NCBI RefSeq assembly: GCF_018314255.1 | Contig: NZ_CP073066.1 | Span: 434,001-498,000 of the forward strand | Reading direction: 5' to 3' | From: Lentilactobacillus buchneri | Lineage (GTDB): Bacteria > Bacillota > Bacilli > Lactobacillales > Lactobacillaceae | DNA length: 64,000 nt | Shown: positions 7,656-16,297 of the stretch, piece by piece | Layout: every line of letters begins with the position of its first letter | How positions within the stretch are numbered: the first letter of the stretch is position 1 | Program-made: the position numbers and the translations under genes | The notes under the pieces: model-generated | What the model saw: the letters and a program-made list of their open reading frames with translations, nothing else | Databases searched by the model: none | What the model was told of the DNA's origin: nothing

Positions 7656-9680
7656 TTACATACCACTTTCAATTTGATGCATGACGTAGTTAACCACTTT
7701 CAATGAACTCAAGCCATCGTTAATCGCACAGAAGCGGTTATAGAAGTTCATAAACTTCTCATTGGCTGACATATCAGGATGCGCCAAAGCATGGTTGATT
7801 TCGGCTAACAGCTGCTTGGAGTTTTCAGCAATTTTGCCAGGCAGATCCTTCTCATAGTTGAGATAGAACCCACGTAGTTCCTCCTTGTACAAATGGTAAT
7901 CGTAAGGGTAGAACAAAATTGGCCGCTTCAGGTAGGCATAGTCAAAGAAGACTGACGAGTAATCGGTGATCAATAGGTCGGATACCAAATACAAGTCACT
8001 GATGTTTGGATAATTCGAATAATCGTAAACGAAGTCTGAATAATCGGAAATATCCAAAGCGTTGGAAATCAAATAATGCATCCGCAGAATTAAGACCGTG
8101 TCATCGCCAAACGACTTCCGGAAGTCATCCAAATCAAACGGCAACTCGAAGGTATACTTACCTTTCTCGGCAAATTGATTGTCCCGATACGTGGGGGCGT
8201 ACATAACCACCTTTTTATCCAGCGGAATTCCTAACTGCTCTTTGATAGCATCGATATCTTCCGGTTGAGTATTGATTAATTCATCGTTTCGCGGATACCC
8301 AATCTTTAAGATTTGGTTATTGAAGCCAAATGCCGAACGGAAAATCTGCGTTGAGTAGTCGTTTGGTGAAACCAAGGCATCCCAACGATTGGCTTCTCTG
8401 ACAAAGTTCTTGTGATATTTAACGGTGGTAGTCCCAGGCATTGAAACGTTTTCGATATCCAGGCCCAGCTTTTTAAGCGGTGTCCCATGCCAGGTCTGAA
8501 TATAGGTCACATAGTTAGGCTTCTTAACCCAAGTTGGGAAGCGGGCATTACTGATCCAAAATTGGGATTTTTCCAAGACCCGAACCCACTTGTTGGTTCG
8601 CCTAATCACGTAGGCAATCTGATTTTCCTTACAAAACTTCTTCTGAGAACGATCAATGGACCAAATCATATTAATACCAGGATACAACGTTTTGAAGACC
8701 TTATAAATGGCGTACGGACTGTCACTAACCTGACGGCCGCCAAAGCTTTCAAAAATAATCGTGGTGTTATCGTATGGTGAATGGCCCGACTTGAACAGGA
8801 ACCGCATTCTAACCAGGTTCAGTTTGTCTTGAATCATCTTAATGACATCAATAATGGTGCCGGCCTTGCCGCCAGCTGCACCCACCTTCTCGAGCAGAGA
8901 GGCACCAGCAAATTCCTTGACCAGGATGCCATTATCATATCGTTTTTCCAAAGTGATCTCACGATTACCAGCCAGTTGAATATCGGTTGATTGGCCGGCT
9001 AATGACTTGGAGATAATTAATCGCTGCTTGATAGATTTGCCGTTCAACTCGTATTCGATGAAAAGTTCACCAACTGAATTTTGGGGAATGTCGGTTAACG
9101 GAATGGCAACCGTAAACATCCCTTCAAACAGCTTTTTGGTCACTGGGTATTCCAGTGTGCCCTCGGTCGTGTGGTTTTTCAGGATGATGCGTTGATTTTT
9201 GATTAACGTCCCGTTGATCTTGTTATAACCGGTAATTTCCAAGTTTTCATCGGTTAAGTTGACCGAATTGATCATGAATTCTTCATCGGATTGGTGAGTC
9301 CGAATGTTAAACAACGCCATTCCCTGGGCATCGCTGTTGAATTGGTAATAACTGGTTAATTCAAGTTGATGACGATCACTTAAATATTCACTTTCAACTT
9401 GAATCACATTTTTGTTGGTCAAGTTGTTATTGATGAGAAAAATCTGCCATTCAAATTCAGTTTGATCCTCTGATTGGAAATGGAAGTCTTGGGCATCGAT
9501 GTTGACCCGGATAATATTGTGGGACAGCACTTTGCTGATCGGCTTCATGATCGAGGCCAAGCTATTTTTTTCGACAAATAAAACGTAAGCAGTATCTAAT
9601 GACACCGCAACGTCTAATAATTCAAATTCAAGGACTTGTTTGCCCTTCTTTTGATGGACACCTGATAATATCGCTCGCAA
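7656..9680 (-). CDS. CDP-glycerol:poly(glycerophosphate) glycerophosphotransferase (TagF/TagB family)
   Basis: Transfers glycerol-3-phosphate from CDP-glycerol to a growing teichoic-acid chain at the inner face of the membrane. The C-terminal ~390 residues are the glycerophosphotransferase domain: FESFGGRQVSDSPYAIYK, the catalytic-region HGTPLKKLG, YAPTYRDN, LRMHY and ITDYSSVFFDYAYLKRP. The N-terminal ~280 residues are a beta-rich extension of the kind seen in some lactobacillus enzymes. The start is TTG at 9680 with AAGGGG 8-9 bases upstream; that ribosome site overlaps the stop codon of the preceding gene, suggesting coupled translation. With tagD (CDP-glycerol supply) just upstream, a role in wall teichoic acid is likely. 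Primase (TagB) versus polymerase (TagF) activity cannot be decided. Confidence 0.85.
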   Translation of the reverse strand: MRAILSGVHQKKGKQVLEFELLDVAVSLDTAYVLFVEKNSLASIMKPISKVLSHNIIRVNIDAQDFHFQSEDQTEFEWQIFLINNNLTNKNVIQVESEYLSDRHQLELTSYYQFNSDAQGMALFNIRTHQSDEEFMINSVNLTDENLEITGYNKINGTLIKNQRIILKNHTTEGTLEYPVTKKLFEGMFTVAIPLTDIPQNSVGELFIEYELNGKSIKQRLIISKSLAGQSTDIQLAGNREITLEKRYDNGILVKEFAGASLLEKVGAAGGKAGTIIDVIKMIQDKLNLVRMRFLFKSGHSPYDNTTIIFESFGGRQVSDSPYAIYKVFKTLYPGINMIWSIDRSQKKFCKENQIAYVIRRTNKWVRVLEKSQFWISNARFPTWVKKPNYVTYIQTWHGTPLKKLGLDIENVSMPGTTTVKYHKNFVREANRWDALVSPNDYSTQIFRSAFGFNNQILKIGYPRNDELINTQPEDIDAIKEQLGIPLDKKVVMYAPTYRDNQFAEKGKYTFELPFDLDDFRKSFGDDTVLILRMHYLISNALDISDYSDFVYDYSNYPNISDLYLVSDLLITDYSSVFFDYAYLKRPILFYPYDYHLYKEELRGFYLNYEKDLPGKIAENSKQLLAEINHALAHPDMSANEKFMNFYNRFCAINDGLSSLKVVNYVMHQIESGM

Positions 9681-9692
9681 TTTAATTTCCCC

Positions 9693-10550
9693 TTAATAAT
9701 TAAAGATTCGTTTGCCTGGCAGGTACTTGGATGCATCGACAATGTTGTCGATATCGATGTATGTCCGGGCGTCTTCAATATTCATGTTTAACAAGACTTG
9801 ATGATAAAAGGCATTAATATCGTCGTAGCGATGGTAATCGCTGTATGATAATGCTTTGGTGAAGGTCGACTTGCCTTGGCCTTCGTAGGCTGTCAGCATT
9901 TCGTCCTTTGAATTAGACTTGTCATCTTGAATCTCGCTTAATTCCTGAGGGGCAGCAATCGTTGAACTTGGGGTGACGTTATAACTCACCTTTTGGTCCT
10001 TCACGTAGTTGGTAAATCGGTAAACCAGTTCACCTTTAGCATTCAGCAGCAAGCTTTCAGTCAGTGCATCATCAACATATTTTTCAATCCCAAATAATCG
10101 ATCAGCATCATCGTAACTGTTGATTTGGCTGATCCGGCTGCTTTTGTCAAAGTAAAGGGTATGTATCCGGGTGTTGTCTTCGGTAAATAAAGTTTCAGCG
10201 ACGATGTTTCCGTCAGCGTCAATGTATCTGGTCACCGGCAATTTGCCCTGGTGCGCCTTAAAGGTCTGTAATCCAGACAGATCCGGATCCATGAAATCGG
10301 CGGCCTTTAGACTCACACCGTCATGTTCTGCGTAAATATCTGCCAGTGAAATTAAGCGCACGCTAGGAGTTCCCTTCGGTAGGTCAATCTTGGAAAATTC
10401 ACGCTTTGCCTGCCAGATTTCATCAAAATCGGTCATTGCCAACAAGACAACCACCTGATACTGATTATTAATTAACGCTAACAGCTGTCGTCGAAATGTC
10501 GCTTTGCGAATTCCTTGAATCGTTGTTGCCAAAAAAATTGCTCGTCCCAT
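9693..10550 (-). CDS. Unrecognised protein in the teichoic-acid cluster
   Basis: A 285-residue protein (start MGRAIFLATTIQG) that I cannot name. I place the start at 10550 because AGGAGG stands 8 bases before that ATG; a longer open frame reaching 10817 runs through the tagD terminator and overlaps tagD, so it is not real. No signal peptide or membrane helix is seen. The middle has repeated short strands (RYIDADGNIVAETLF, NAKGELVYRF) resembling the N-terminal, non-catalytic half of some teichoic-acid or GtfA/B-type glycosyltransferases. No GT-B catalytic motifs are visible, so it may be a stand-alone partner or a truncated relative. Translation is probably coupled to the downstream glycerophosphotransferase. 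Confidence 0.6.
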   Translation of the reverse strand: MGRAIFLATTIQGIRKATFRRQLLALINNQYQVVVLLAMTDFDEIWQAKREFSKIDLPKGTPSVRLISLADIYAEHDGVSLKAADFMDPDLSGLQTFKAHQGKLPVTRYIDADGNIVAETLFTEDNTRIHTLYFDKSSRISQINSYDDADRLFGIEKYVDDALTESLLLNAKGELVYRFTNYVKDQKVSYNVTPSSTIAAPQELSEIQDDKSNSKDEMLTAYEGQGKSTFTKALSYSDYHRYDDINAFYHQVLLNMNIEDARTYIDIDNIVDASKYLPGKRIFNY

Positions 10551-10565
10551 GATTCTCCTCCTGAA

Positions 10566-10610
10566 TAAAAACGAGGCTGGAACAAAACATGTAGTCTTGT
10601 CCTCAGCCTC
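10566..10610 (-). terminator. Terminator hairpin after tagD
   Basis: GAGGCTG and CAGCCTC close a stem containing ACAA/TTGT, and on the minus strand it is followed by GTTTTTATT. It sits between tagD and the next gene, which has its own ribosome site, so the downstream genes may be partly uncoupled from the tagD promoter. Confidence 0.7.
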
Positions 10611-10720
10611 ATTTGAATCTTGTGTGCTACACATTTGATTGTGGGTATTGGTTTGGAATGTCCGTGGCGGGAAAGCCCGTCCAGATTGGCCAAGTGCCGG
10701 GATAACCAGAATCTCAGATG

Positions 10721-11131
10721 TTAAGCTTTCCAATCCTCGGTATCCGTTAAGCCTAAATCTTCTTTGATCTTGGTGGTTGAAATACCTTCCGTTCTTGGGA
10801 GGTATACGACTTCGCAATAATCCTTTAAGAAGTCAAACTTCCCTTTCCAGTCATCACCCATCACGAAGACATCAATGTCTCGGTCCTGGACGTCGTGAAT
10901 TTTTTGATCCCAGTTGGTTTCTGGAATCACTTCATCAACGTATTTGATGGCTTCAAGAATGTATTTGCGGTCTTCGTATGACGTGTATGCTTTCTTGCCC
11001 TTCTCAGCGTTAAACTCATCTGATGACAAGCACACTGTCAGGTGGTCACCCAACGCCTTTGCCCGCTTGAGCAGACGAACGTGGCCTTTATGCAGCAAAT
11101 CAAACGTTCCATACGTAATTACTTTTTTCAT
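10721..11131 (-). CDS. tagD: Glycerol-3-phosphate cytidylyltransferase
   Basis: Makes CDP-glycerol from CTP and sn-glycerol-3-phosphate, the activated unit for teichoic-acid polymers. The 136 residues match the family. The cytidylyltransferase signature is plain: TYGTFDLLHKGH with the HxGH motif, and further on RTEGISTTKIKEDL (RTxGISTT). The ATG follows AGGAG. A good promoter is seen upstream (11187-11214). Downstream lie a terminator hairpin, an unrecognised gene and the CDP-glycerol-using transferase, forming a small teichoic-acid group. Confidence 0.95.
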   Translation of the reverse strand: MKKVITYGTFDLLHKGHVRLLKRAKALGDHLTVCLSSDEFNAEKGKKAYTSYEDRKYILEAIKYVDEVIPETNWDQKIHDVQDRDIDVFVMGDDWKGKFDFLKDYCEVVYLPRTEGISTTKIKEDLGLTDTEDWKA

Positions 11132-11186
11132 AGAATCTCCTACTTAATCATTACTCTGAATGTGAACTAAAATAAACACATCTTAA

Positions 11187-11214
11187 ATAGTAGCATAATC
11201 ACCGACAACGTCAA
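11187..11214 (-). promoter_or_regulatory. Promoter of tagD
   Basis: On the minus strand TTGACG (11209-11214) and TACTAT (11187-11192) are separated by 16 bases, about 55 bases upstream of the tagD ATG. Confidence 0.65.
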
Positions 11215-11244
11215 TATTTATTAAAGATTATTAACGCTTTTGTG

Positions 11245-12354
11245 TTATTCCAGTTGATAAATATTATACATGTGCACAACCACTACTTTGACCACTGCGT
11301 AAAGTGGAACAGCCAGAATCATCCCCATCAGACCGGCAATGTTTCCAGCAGCCAGCAAGATGATGATGATCGTCAGTGGATGGATTTCCAGGGATTTTCC
11401 AATCACGTTTGGATAGACCAGGTTACCGTCGATTTGTTGCACAATGAGGACCACGATGATGTTATAAACCACGGACCACAAGCCACCGTGTGAAAACGAA
11501 ACGATCAGTGCCGGGGCAATTCCGATATAAGGGCCCAAGTAAGGAATGATGTTGCAGATCCCGGCAATCACACCTAACAATAAGGCGTACGGCGTGCCAA
11601 TGATGACATAGCCAATGGCCGTGAAAGTACCGACAAACAAACATTCAATCATCTGACCGGAAATGTATTTGGAAATGGTGTGGCTCATTTTGCCCAGTAA
11701 ATCCATGGTCTGTTCACGGTGACGTTCAGGCAGGAATTTCTTAATCGTTGGGGCTAATCGATAGCCGTCCTTAAGCATGTAAAACAGGACCACCGGCACA
11801 GTTACGGCGATAATAACCGCATTGGCGGCAGCAGAAATAATGCCCCCCAAGCCGTTGGTTACGCCATTAAAAATCGTTTCAGCATATTTATTGACATTTG
11901 CCGACAACTTATTCGTCAAGGTCGTAAAATCAATCTTCTTGAGCATCTGCTGAGAGTTCATGTCCTTAAACAGTTTATCGACCAACTTCTGACCCTGGCT
12001 GGCAGCGTCAGGAATCTGATTGGCCAACGTAATCAACTGGTTTAAAATTTTGGGAATAAAGACGGTTGCGGCTAACGCAACCAATCCCAACAAGAGTAAG
12101 AACACCAACGTGGTTGCCCAGGTTCTGGTGATTTGGTGCTTCCCGAATTTGATTTTGGTAATCAAATTGACAATTGGATTGAGCATGTAAAATAAAATCC
12201 CCGCCAACAAGATGGGAATAAAGACCGTGGAAAAGAAGATGGCAATTGGCGAAAAGACAAAGTTAATCTTCGTAGAGATCCAGATGATGGCGACCACAAT
12301 CAATATTTCTAGTGACCAAAACATCAGTGGGGAATTTTTTAATCGTTCGAACAT
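11245..12354 (-). CDS. AI-2E family transporter-like membrane protein
   Basis: Integral membrane protein of the AI-2E/PerM family (369 aa with the start chosen here). Members have been linked to export of small molecules or sodium-proton exchange, but the substrate here is unknown. It has paired N-terminal helices (residues about 10-60), a long extracytoplasmic amphipathic stretch, then the family's conserved C-terminal helices with GTPYALLLGVIAGICNIIPYLGP and HPLTIIIILLAAGNIAGLMGM. I chose the ATG at 12354 because AAGGAGT lies 6-7 bases upstream; a 12-residue longer frame has no ribosome site. An extended -10 lies upstream at 12421-12429. It is a single-gene unit. Confidence 0.85.
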   Translation of the reverse strand: MFERLKNSPLMFWSLEILIVVAIIWISTKINFVFSPIAIFFSTVFIPILLAGILFYMLNPIVNLITKIKFGKHQITRTWATTLVFLLLLGLVALAATVFIPKILNQLITLANQIPDAASQGQKLVDKLFKDMNSQQMLKKIDFTTLTNKLSANVNKYAETIFNGVTNGLGGIISAAANAVIIAVTVPVVLFYMLKDGYRLAPTIKKFLPERHREQTMDLLGKMSHTISKYISGQMIECLFVGTFTAIGYVIIGTPYALLLGVIAGICNIIPYLGPYIGIAPALIVSFSHGGLWSVVYNIIVVLIVQQIDGNLVYPNVIGKSLEIHPLTIIIILLAAGNIAGLMGMILAVPLYAVVKVVVVHMYNIYQLE

Positions 12355-12420
12355 CGAATGACTCCTTACCTTGATTATTTGAATAGTCATAACAGATCAT
12401 GATAATTGCTTATAACGGTA

Positions 12421-12429
12421 ATTGTACCA
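12421..12429 (-). promoter_or_regulatory. Extended -10 promoter of the AI-2E family gene
   Basis: The minus strand reads TGGTACAAT, an extended -10, about 65 bases before the start. No strong -35 is seen. Confidence 0.5.
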
Positions 12430-12507
12430 TACATCGTAAAAGGAAATGATGGGGCTTTGGAGATTTTTATTCACCAGGAAATCATTCTTGGCCAGCGAAA
12501 AACGGCC

Positions 12508-12515
12508 ACAATAAA
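12508..12515 (+). repeat. Left target-site duplication of the ISL3 element
   Basis: ACAATAAA at 12508-12515 is repeated exactly at 13979-13986 on the other side of the element. Eight bases is the usual duplication for ISL3 elements. Confidence 0.9.
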
Positions 12516-13978
12516 GGTTCTTCGTCAACTGTTGTTGGTGAACAAAATATTGGAGTTCTAATCACTTGGTGATTAGAGCTCTTTTTGTATGAACTCGAAA
12601 AGCGAACAGCACTCTTAGCCGGAATCTGAAGAAGTTTCGGTAACCAAATCCAGTGCGTTTAATGACTTTAATCTTGTTGTTTGAACCTTCTAAGGGCCCG
12701 TTGGTGTAATGGTGAGTAAAGGTATTGCCAATTTCATCATGATGAGTCGCTAGGGTCTGGAGGGTTGCCAACATCTCTTCCGAGCAGCCCTCTAAGTGAT
12801 GGAATACTTGATTATAGTTGGGCCAATCACGGTTTTTGATGGTTTCACGTAACCGATTCATCACGTTGTAAGTTTGCTTGAGCTCGGGATCAATGTCCAA
12901 TAAAGCATCAACCACATCAGTGGCAGTCGCTGGATAAGGGAAGTTTGTCCACTTACGGAAAGCTTCGTAGTTGAGGTGATTTTCCGGCGTTAATAATAGT
13001 TTCCAATAGCGTTTTAGGGCGTGATACTCGCGTGAGGAAGTCGCCAGGGTTTTCATGAGGCGCACCCGCGTCTTATTAAAAGCTCGATTTAAAGCGTTAA
13101 CCAAGTGGAACGGATCGATGACAACGATGGCGTTCGGAAAGATCTGCCCCACCAATTTGGGATAGGTATAGTTCATATCGGTGACGATAATTTTCACATT
13201 TTCTCGCGCAGCCTGGTCGTAATGCTGGAAATACTTTTGAAGCTGATAGATGGTCCTAAAGGGTAACAGGTCGATCAATTCGTGGGTTTCCGCGTCCATA
13301 AATTCAAAGCTCATCGCGTCGGTGGCGCTCTTAGTGCTTTTAACTTCGTCCATGAGGAGAACTTTTGGTAAATAGTGCCAGTTGGTTTGAAAGTCCCGTT
13401 CAGCGCGCAAGAGCTGCCGACCAACGAATGAATCCGAAGTGGATAACTCATCGGCAATGTGTTTGAGCGAAACCGGTTCGGTCAGTTTTTCTAAGCATTG
13501 TTTGCGGGTCGTATTTGAAATCGTGCAGTGTTTCGGCACCGCATTCGTCTGCGCCAGGAAATTGGTATGACAAGCCTTACAGTGAAAGTTTCGCCGATTG
13601 AGACACAGGATAACGGTGCTGCCCAATGTTTTTGCGAATCTAATGGTGGTCTTCCGCCAACCATAGCCAATAATTTGGTGATCATTGATAATCCCACAAT
13701 TGCGGCATGCCTTGGGGGTGTAGTTTAGGGACCCCACCAATCGAATCACTCCATCATCACCCACTTGTCCTTCCTCAATTATTAAGTGTTCATCATCTAT
13801 TCCTAACAACATTTTCGTAGTATCATTTGACATAGGGCATTTCCTTTCTTGACTTAATTCTGTGGTGGGAGCAAGTTAACGGACGGGAGATGTCCGCTTT
13901 TTTATTCTAATGATAAACAAAAAATCTGTCATCAGTAATAGATAAAAATCTATTACCAACAACAGATATTGTAGAACC
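12516..13978 (-). mobile_element. ISL3-family insertion sequence with 8-bp target duplication
   Basis: A 1,463-base element. The left end reads GGTTCTTCGTCAACTGTTGT and the reverse complement of the right end GGTTCTACAATATCTGTTGT; both continue TGGT, 19 of 24 identical. It is flanked by exact ACAATAAA duplications (12508-12515, 13979-13986). It landed in the T-tract directly after the terminator of the DUF402 gene. The intact transposase and exact duplication suggest a fairly recent insertion. Confidence 0.95.
12562..13833 (-). CDS. ISL3-family transposase (423 aa)
   Basis: Transposase of the surrounding ISL3 element. The N-terminal zinc-binding region has two Cys pairs (KACRNCG near residue 42 and FHCKACH near 86). 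These are followed by a helix-turn-helix (TEPVSLKHIADELSTSDSFVGRQL) and the DDE core, with candidate acids in VLLMDEVKS, VTDMNYTYP, VVIDPFHLVNA and GPLEGSNNKIKVIKRTGFGY. The length is normal for the family and the frame is intact. The ATG follows AAAGGAAATGCCCT. The stop codon lies within a hairpin at the left end (about 12553-12581) that could stop transcripts running out of the element. Confidence 0.95.
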   Translation of the reverse strand: MSNDTTKMLLGIDDEHLIIEEGQVGDDGVIRLVGSLNYTPKACRNCGIINDHQIIGYGWRKTTIRFAKTLGSTVILCLNRRNFHCKACHTNFLAQTNAVPKHCTISNTTRKQCLEKLTEPVSLKHIADELSTSDSFVGRQLLRAERDFQTNWHYLPKVLLMDEVKSTKSATDAMSFEFMDAETHELIDLLPFRTIYQLQKYFQHYDQAARENVKIIVTDMNYTYPKLVGQIFPNAIVVIDPFHLVNALNRAFNKTRVRLMKTLATSSREYHALKRYWKLLLTPENHLNYEAFRKWTNFPYPATATDVVDALLDIDPELKQTYNVMNRLRETIKNRDWPNYNQVFHHLEGCSEEMLATLQTLATHHDEIGNTFTHHYTNGPLEGSNNKIKVIKRTGFGYRNFFRFRLRVLFAFRVHTKRALITK

Positions 13979-13986
13979 ACAATAAA
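13979..13986 (+). repeat. Right target-site duplication of the ISL3 element
   Basis: Exact copy ACAATAAA of the left flank at 12508-12515. Confidence 0.9.
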
Positions 13987-14021
13987 AGGCTGTCGGCAAA
14001 ATCCTCATTTTGCGGCAGCCC
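13983..14021 (-). terminator. Terminator of recX-DUF402 unit
   Basis: On the minus strand GGCTGCCGCAAAAT pairs with ATTTTGCCGACAGCC (one bulge), followed by TTTTATTGT. The ISL3 target duplication lies in this T-tract, so the last bases of the terminator are now part of the duplicated target. Confidence 0.8.
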
Positions 14022-14037
14022 ATCCCTGAAGAGTTGA

Positions 14038-14589
14038 TTATTTATTTTGACGAGCCAGTTCCAAATAGCGTTCGTACCAAATGGCGATAAATTCTTTGGA
14101 AAAGGGTCCCTTCTCATTTTCAATCCAATCAACGAGAATGCGGACATTGCGTTTTAAGATGTGATCAATCTCTGGGCCATAATTCCAACGCTTACTGAAG
14201 GCCAAATATTCATCGGCATCCAGTAATTTGCGCCGGCCGTCTGGAAAGACTTTGACGTCCAAATCATAATCAATATATTTTAAAGCTTCTTTATCCAAAA
14301 CATAAGGTGATGCCAGATTGCAATAGTAAGCAATCCCATCATCTCGAATCATTGCCACCACGTTGAACCAGTAATGCTTATGAAAATAGACCAGCGCCGG
14401 TTCTCGAGTGACCCAATGGCGACCATCGTCCTCAGTCACCAGGGTATGGTTGTTACATCCAATCAACGAATTCTCACTCGTCTTTAGTACCATCGTATCC
14501 CGCCAAACGCGATGCAGGCTACCATCATGCTTGTAGCTTTGAATCGCAATAAACTGACCTTCTCCAGGTAATTTTTGAAGTCGTGGCAT
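14038..14589 (-). CDS. DUF402 nucleoside tri-/diphosphate phosphatase
   Basis: About 183 residues, related to B. subtilis YgaC and staphylococcal Ntdp, metal-dependent phosphatases that hydrolyse nucleoside tri- and diphosphates. Recognisable stretches are [58 protein letters not shown], and [14 protein letters not shown] with its acidic residues, ending [16 protein letters not shown]. An open frame reaches back to 14649, but the homology-like region begins at [12 protein letters not shown] therefore prefer the ATG at 14589, though its ribosome site is weak and the longer form is possible. It lies 33-93 bases downstream of recX, probably on the same transcript, and ends at a terminator interrupted by ISL3. 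Confidence 0.8.
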   Translation of the reverse strand: MPRLQKLPGEGQFIAIQSYKHDGSLHRVWRDTMVLKTSENSLIGCNNHTLVTEDDGRHWVTREPALVYFHKHYWFNVVAMIRDDGIAYYCNLASPYVLDKEALKYIDYDLDVKVFPDGRRKLLDADEYLAFSKRWNYGPEIDHILKRNVRILVDWIENEKGPFSKEFIAIWYERYLELARQNK

Positions 14590-14682
14590 GTATGGTACCC
14601 ACTTTCTGACTAACCTAAAAGCATCGATTGTTCCCAATCCATTTTTCATTATATCAGAGTGGGCATTATTTTCGAAATTATT

Positions 14683-15480
14683 TTATTCAGTCAGCTTCGC
14701 CAGGGCAATTGTGATGTCATCCATCAAAAAGCCTTTCCGGAAAAGTGCCTGTTTTACTTTTTGATTGCGTTCATAGGGCTGAAGTTTGCGATACTGGCGC
14801 CAATACTTTTCTGCGACTTGATCAATAACCGCTTGATCCTTTGTTGCCATGTCGGAAGTATCGACTTGATTCATAATCTCCTCAATATCACCATAAGGGA
14901 ACCCCCGACGCATCAAAAGCTCCTTGGTCTTGTTGATGGCCATTTTGGCAGAATCGCGGCGATAGCGTTTCAACTGTTTTTCGGCAACTTCACCGCCAAT
15001 TTCAATGACCTCTTGAGCCGGATAATATTGGTTCAGCGAATTTTCTGCCTGGTCGGAAGCAACGTGTTTGTCTTTCAAATGACGCCGAATCCAATCCGGG
15101 CCATTTTTGCGTTCACGGACCACCGTCCGAACAAAGCTGTCTGCGTATCGTTGATCGTCAATTAAGGTTTGATCAGCCAGGATATCAATGACTTGATCGA
15201 TGGCGTCCTCGTCTTCAGTCAGCTCAGCGAGCTTTTGTCTGACTTCGTACTCGGTTCGCAGGTTGTGAGCGAGATAATTCAGCGCCCGGCTGTGAAGTTT
15301 GGAAATGTTATCGGCATTTTTCAGGGTTTCGATTAATTGATCGTCCAGTTCCATTCCCTTGAAAACCCGATATTTGATGAAGACTTCTTCACTGATTGGA
15401 AAGGCGTATTGACCGTCCACATAGACGTTGAAGCGGCCTTTACGTTTCTGGGCTTCAATTTTAGTAATTGTTTTTGCCAT
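14683..15480 (-). CDS. recX: Regulatory protein RecX
   Basis: Binds RecA filaments and limits recombination and SOS activity. The 265 residues are normal for the larger Gram-positive RecX. The family helix repeats are visible: ALNYLAHNLRTEYEVRQKL, then LIDDQRYADSFVRTVVRERKNGPDWIRRHL, and a third repeat with MRRGFPYGDIEEIM. The ATG follows AAAGGACG. It is divergent from the flavodoxin gene, sharing an 80-90 base control region, and probably co-transcribed with the DUF402 gene. No LexA-like box was recognised. Confidence 0.9.
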   Translation of the reverse strand: MAKTITKIEAQKRKGRFNVYVDGQYAFPISEEVFIKYRVFKGMELDDQLIETLKNADNISKLHSRALNYLAHNLRTEYEVRQKLAELTEDEDAIDQVIDILADQTLIDDQRYADSFVRTVVRERKNGPDWIRRHLKDKHVASDQAENSLNQYYPAQEVIEIGGEVAEKQLKRYRRDSAKMAINKTKELLMRRGFPYGDIEEIMNQVDTSDMATKDQAVIDQVAEKYWRQYRKLQPYERNQKVKQALFRKGFLMDDITIALAKLTE

Positions 15481-15510
15481 AAGCGTCCTTTCTTTTCTGC
15501 GTGATTGAAA

Positions 15511-15539
15511 TTCACTTTGTCATTTTGATTTGGTATACT
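15511..15539 (+). promoter_or_regulatory. Promoter of the flavodoxin gene
   Basis: TTCACT and TATACT are separated by 17 bases, about 30 bases before the preferred ATG at 15570. Confidence 0.55.
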
Positions 15540-15569
15540 GAGAACAATTTAAGATAGAGGATGAAAAAT

Positions 15570-16019
15570 ATGATTACTGCTCATGTAGTTTACGCAACAA
15601 TTACCGGCAACAATGAAGATATTGCCGACATCGTGACTGAAGCATTGGAAGATGCGGATGTTCAAGTCGAAGAAACCGAAATTTCTCAAACTGACCCGTC
15701 CGTTTTTGAAAACGTCGATATTTGTGTTGTCTGCCCTTACACCTATGATGAGGGGGCTTTGCCCGAAGAAGGAATGGACTTTTACGATGATCTCTCCGAC
15801 CTCGATCTAAAGGGTAAGATCTTTGGGGTCGCAGGTTCAGGGGACGTTTTTTATGAGGAATTTTACAACACATCGGTTGATAAATTCGAAGAGGCGTTTG
15901 AAAAGACTGGGGCTACCAAAGGCGCAGAGAGTGTCAAGATTAATTTGGAACCCGACCAAAAAGATATCGAAAAGTTGGATCAGTTTACCGCCGAACTGGT
16001 TGCCAAAGTCAATCAATAA
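15570..16019 (+). CDS. Flavodoxin
   Basis: Small FMN protein that carries electrons between reductases and acceptor enzymes in the cytoplasm. There are 149 residues with the start chosen here. The phosphate-binding loop is at the N-terminus (YATITGNNEDIA, the T/S-x-T-G-x-T-like loop), with the FMN isoalloxazine-contact loops CPYTYDEGALPE and AGSGDVFYEEF. The protein is very acidic, as flavodoxins are. Two ATGs are possible: 15561 directly abuts AGAGG, whereas 15570 gives a 9-base spacing, so I prefer 15570. Monocistronic, with a strong terminator 25 bases after the stop. Confidence 0.88.
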   Translation: MITAHVVYATITGNNEDIADIVTEALEDADVQVEETEISQTDPSVFENVDICVVCPYTYDEGALPEEGMDFYDDLSDLDLKGKIFGVAGSGDVFYEEFYNTSVDKFEEAFEKTGATKGAESVKINLEPDQKDIEKLDQFTAELVAKVNQ

Positions 16020-16044
16020 CCAGTCGGTTGAATCATCAATGGGG

Positions 16045-16082
16045 GAGGCTGAGACAAAAGTATACGCTTTTGCCTCGGCCTC
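16045..16082 (+). terminator. Terminator of the flavodoxin gene
   Basis: GAGGCTGAGACAAAAG pairs with CTTTTGCCTCGGCCTC across TATACG (one mismatch), followed by TATTTCTT. Confidence 0.8.
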
Positions 16083-16126
16083 TATTTCTTGTGATCCCAT
16101 ATTATTTATCAACAACGTGCGACGAC

Positions 16127-16265
16127 GGCCAGCATGCTTGCCTAGCCTACATGGCAATCGGCTGATCCCGGCCATTTAAGAGCACAGATCAATCATTCCA
16201 AAACCAGGAATAACCGATCTGTGCGCTTAAATTCTGGGATCAAAACGCCTTTAGTCCCACTCTCT
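16127..16265 (-). repeat. Dispersed intergenic element, copy 2
   Basis: Read on the minus strand it starts GAGAGTGGGAC about 33 bases past the YihY stop and matches 3360-3494. The internal hairpin CACAGATCGGTTATTCC / GGAATGATTGATCTGTG sits where copy 1 has a different stem, and the shared 3' block CCGGGATCAGCCGATTGCCA ends near GCTGGCC. Confidence 0.8.
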
Positions 16266-16297
16266 CCTTTTTGGTTGTCAAGATTACCTGCCCACCT

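Noticed and set aside
10551..10817. N-terminal extension of the gene at 9693
   Set aside because: It would translate a terminator and overlap tagD; AGGAGG with an ATG at 10550 is a far better start.
13860..13910. Small hairpin CGGAC/GTCCG with T-run at the right end of the ISL3 element as a host terminator
   Set aside because: It lies inside the element boundaries defined by the inverted repeats, so it belongs to the IS, and the 5-bp stem is weak.
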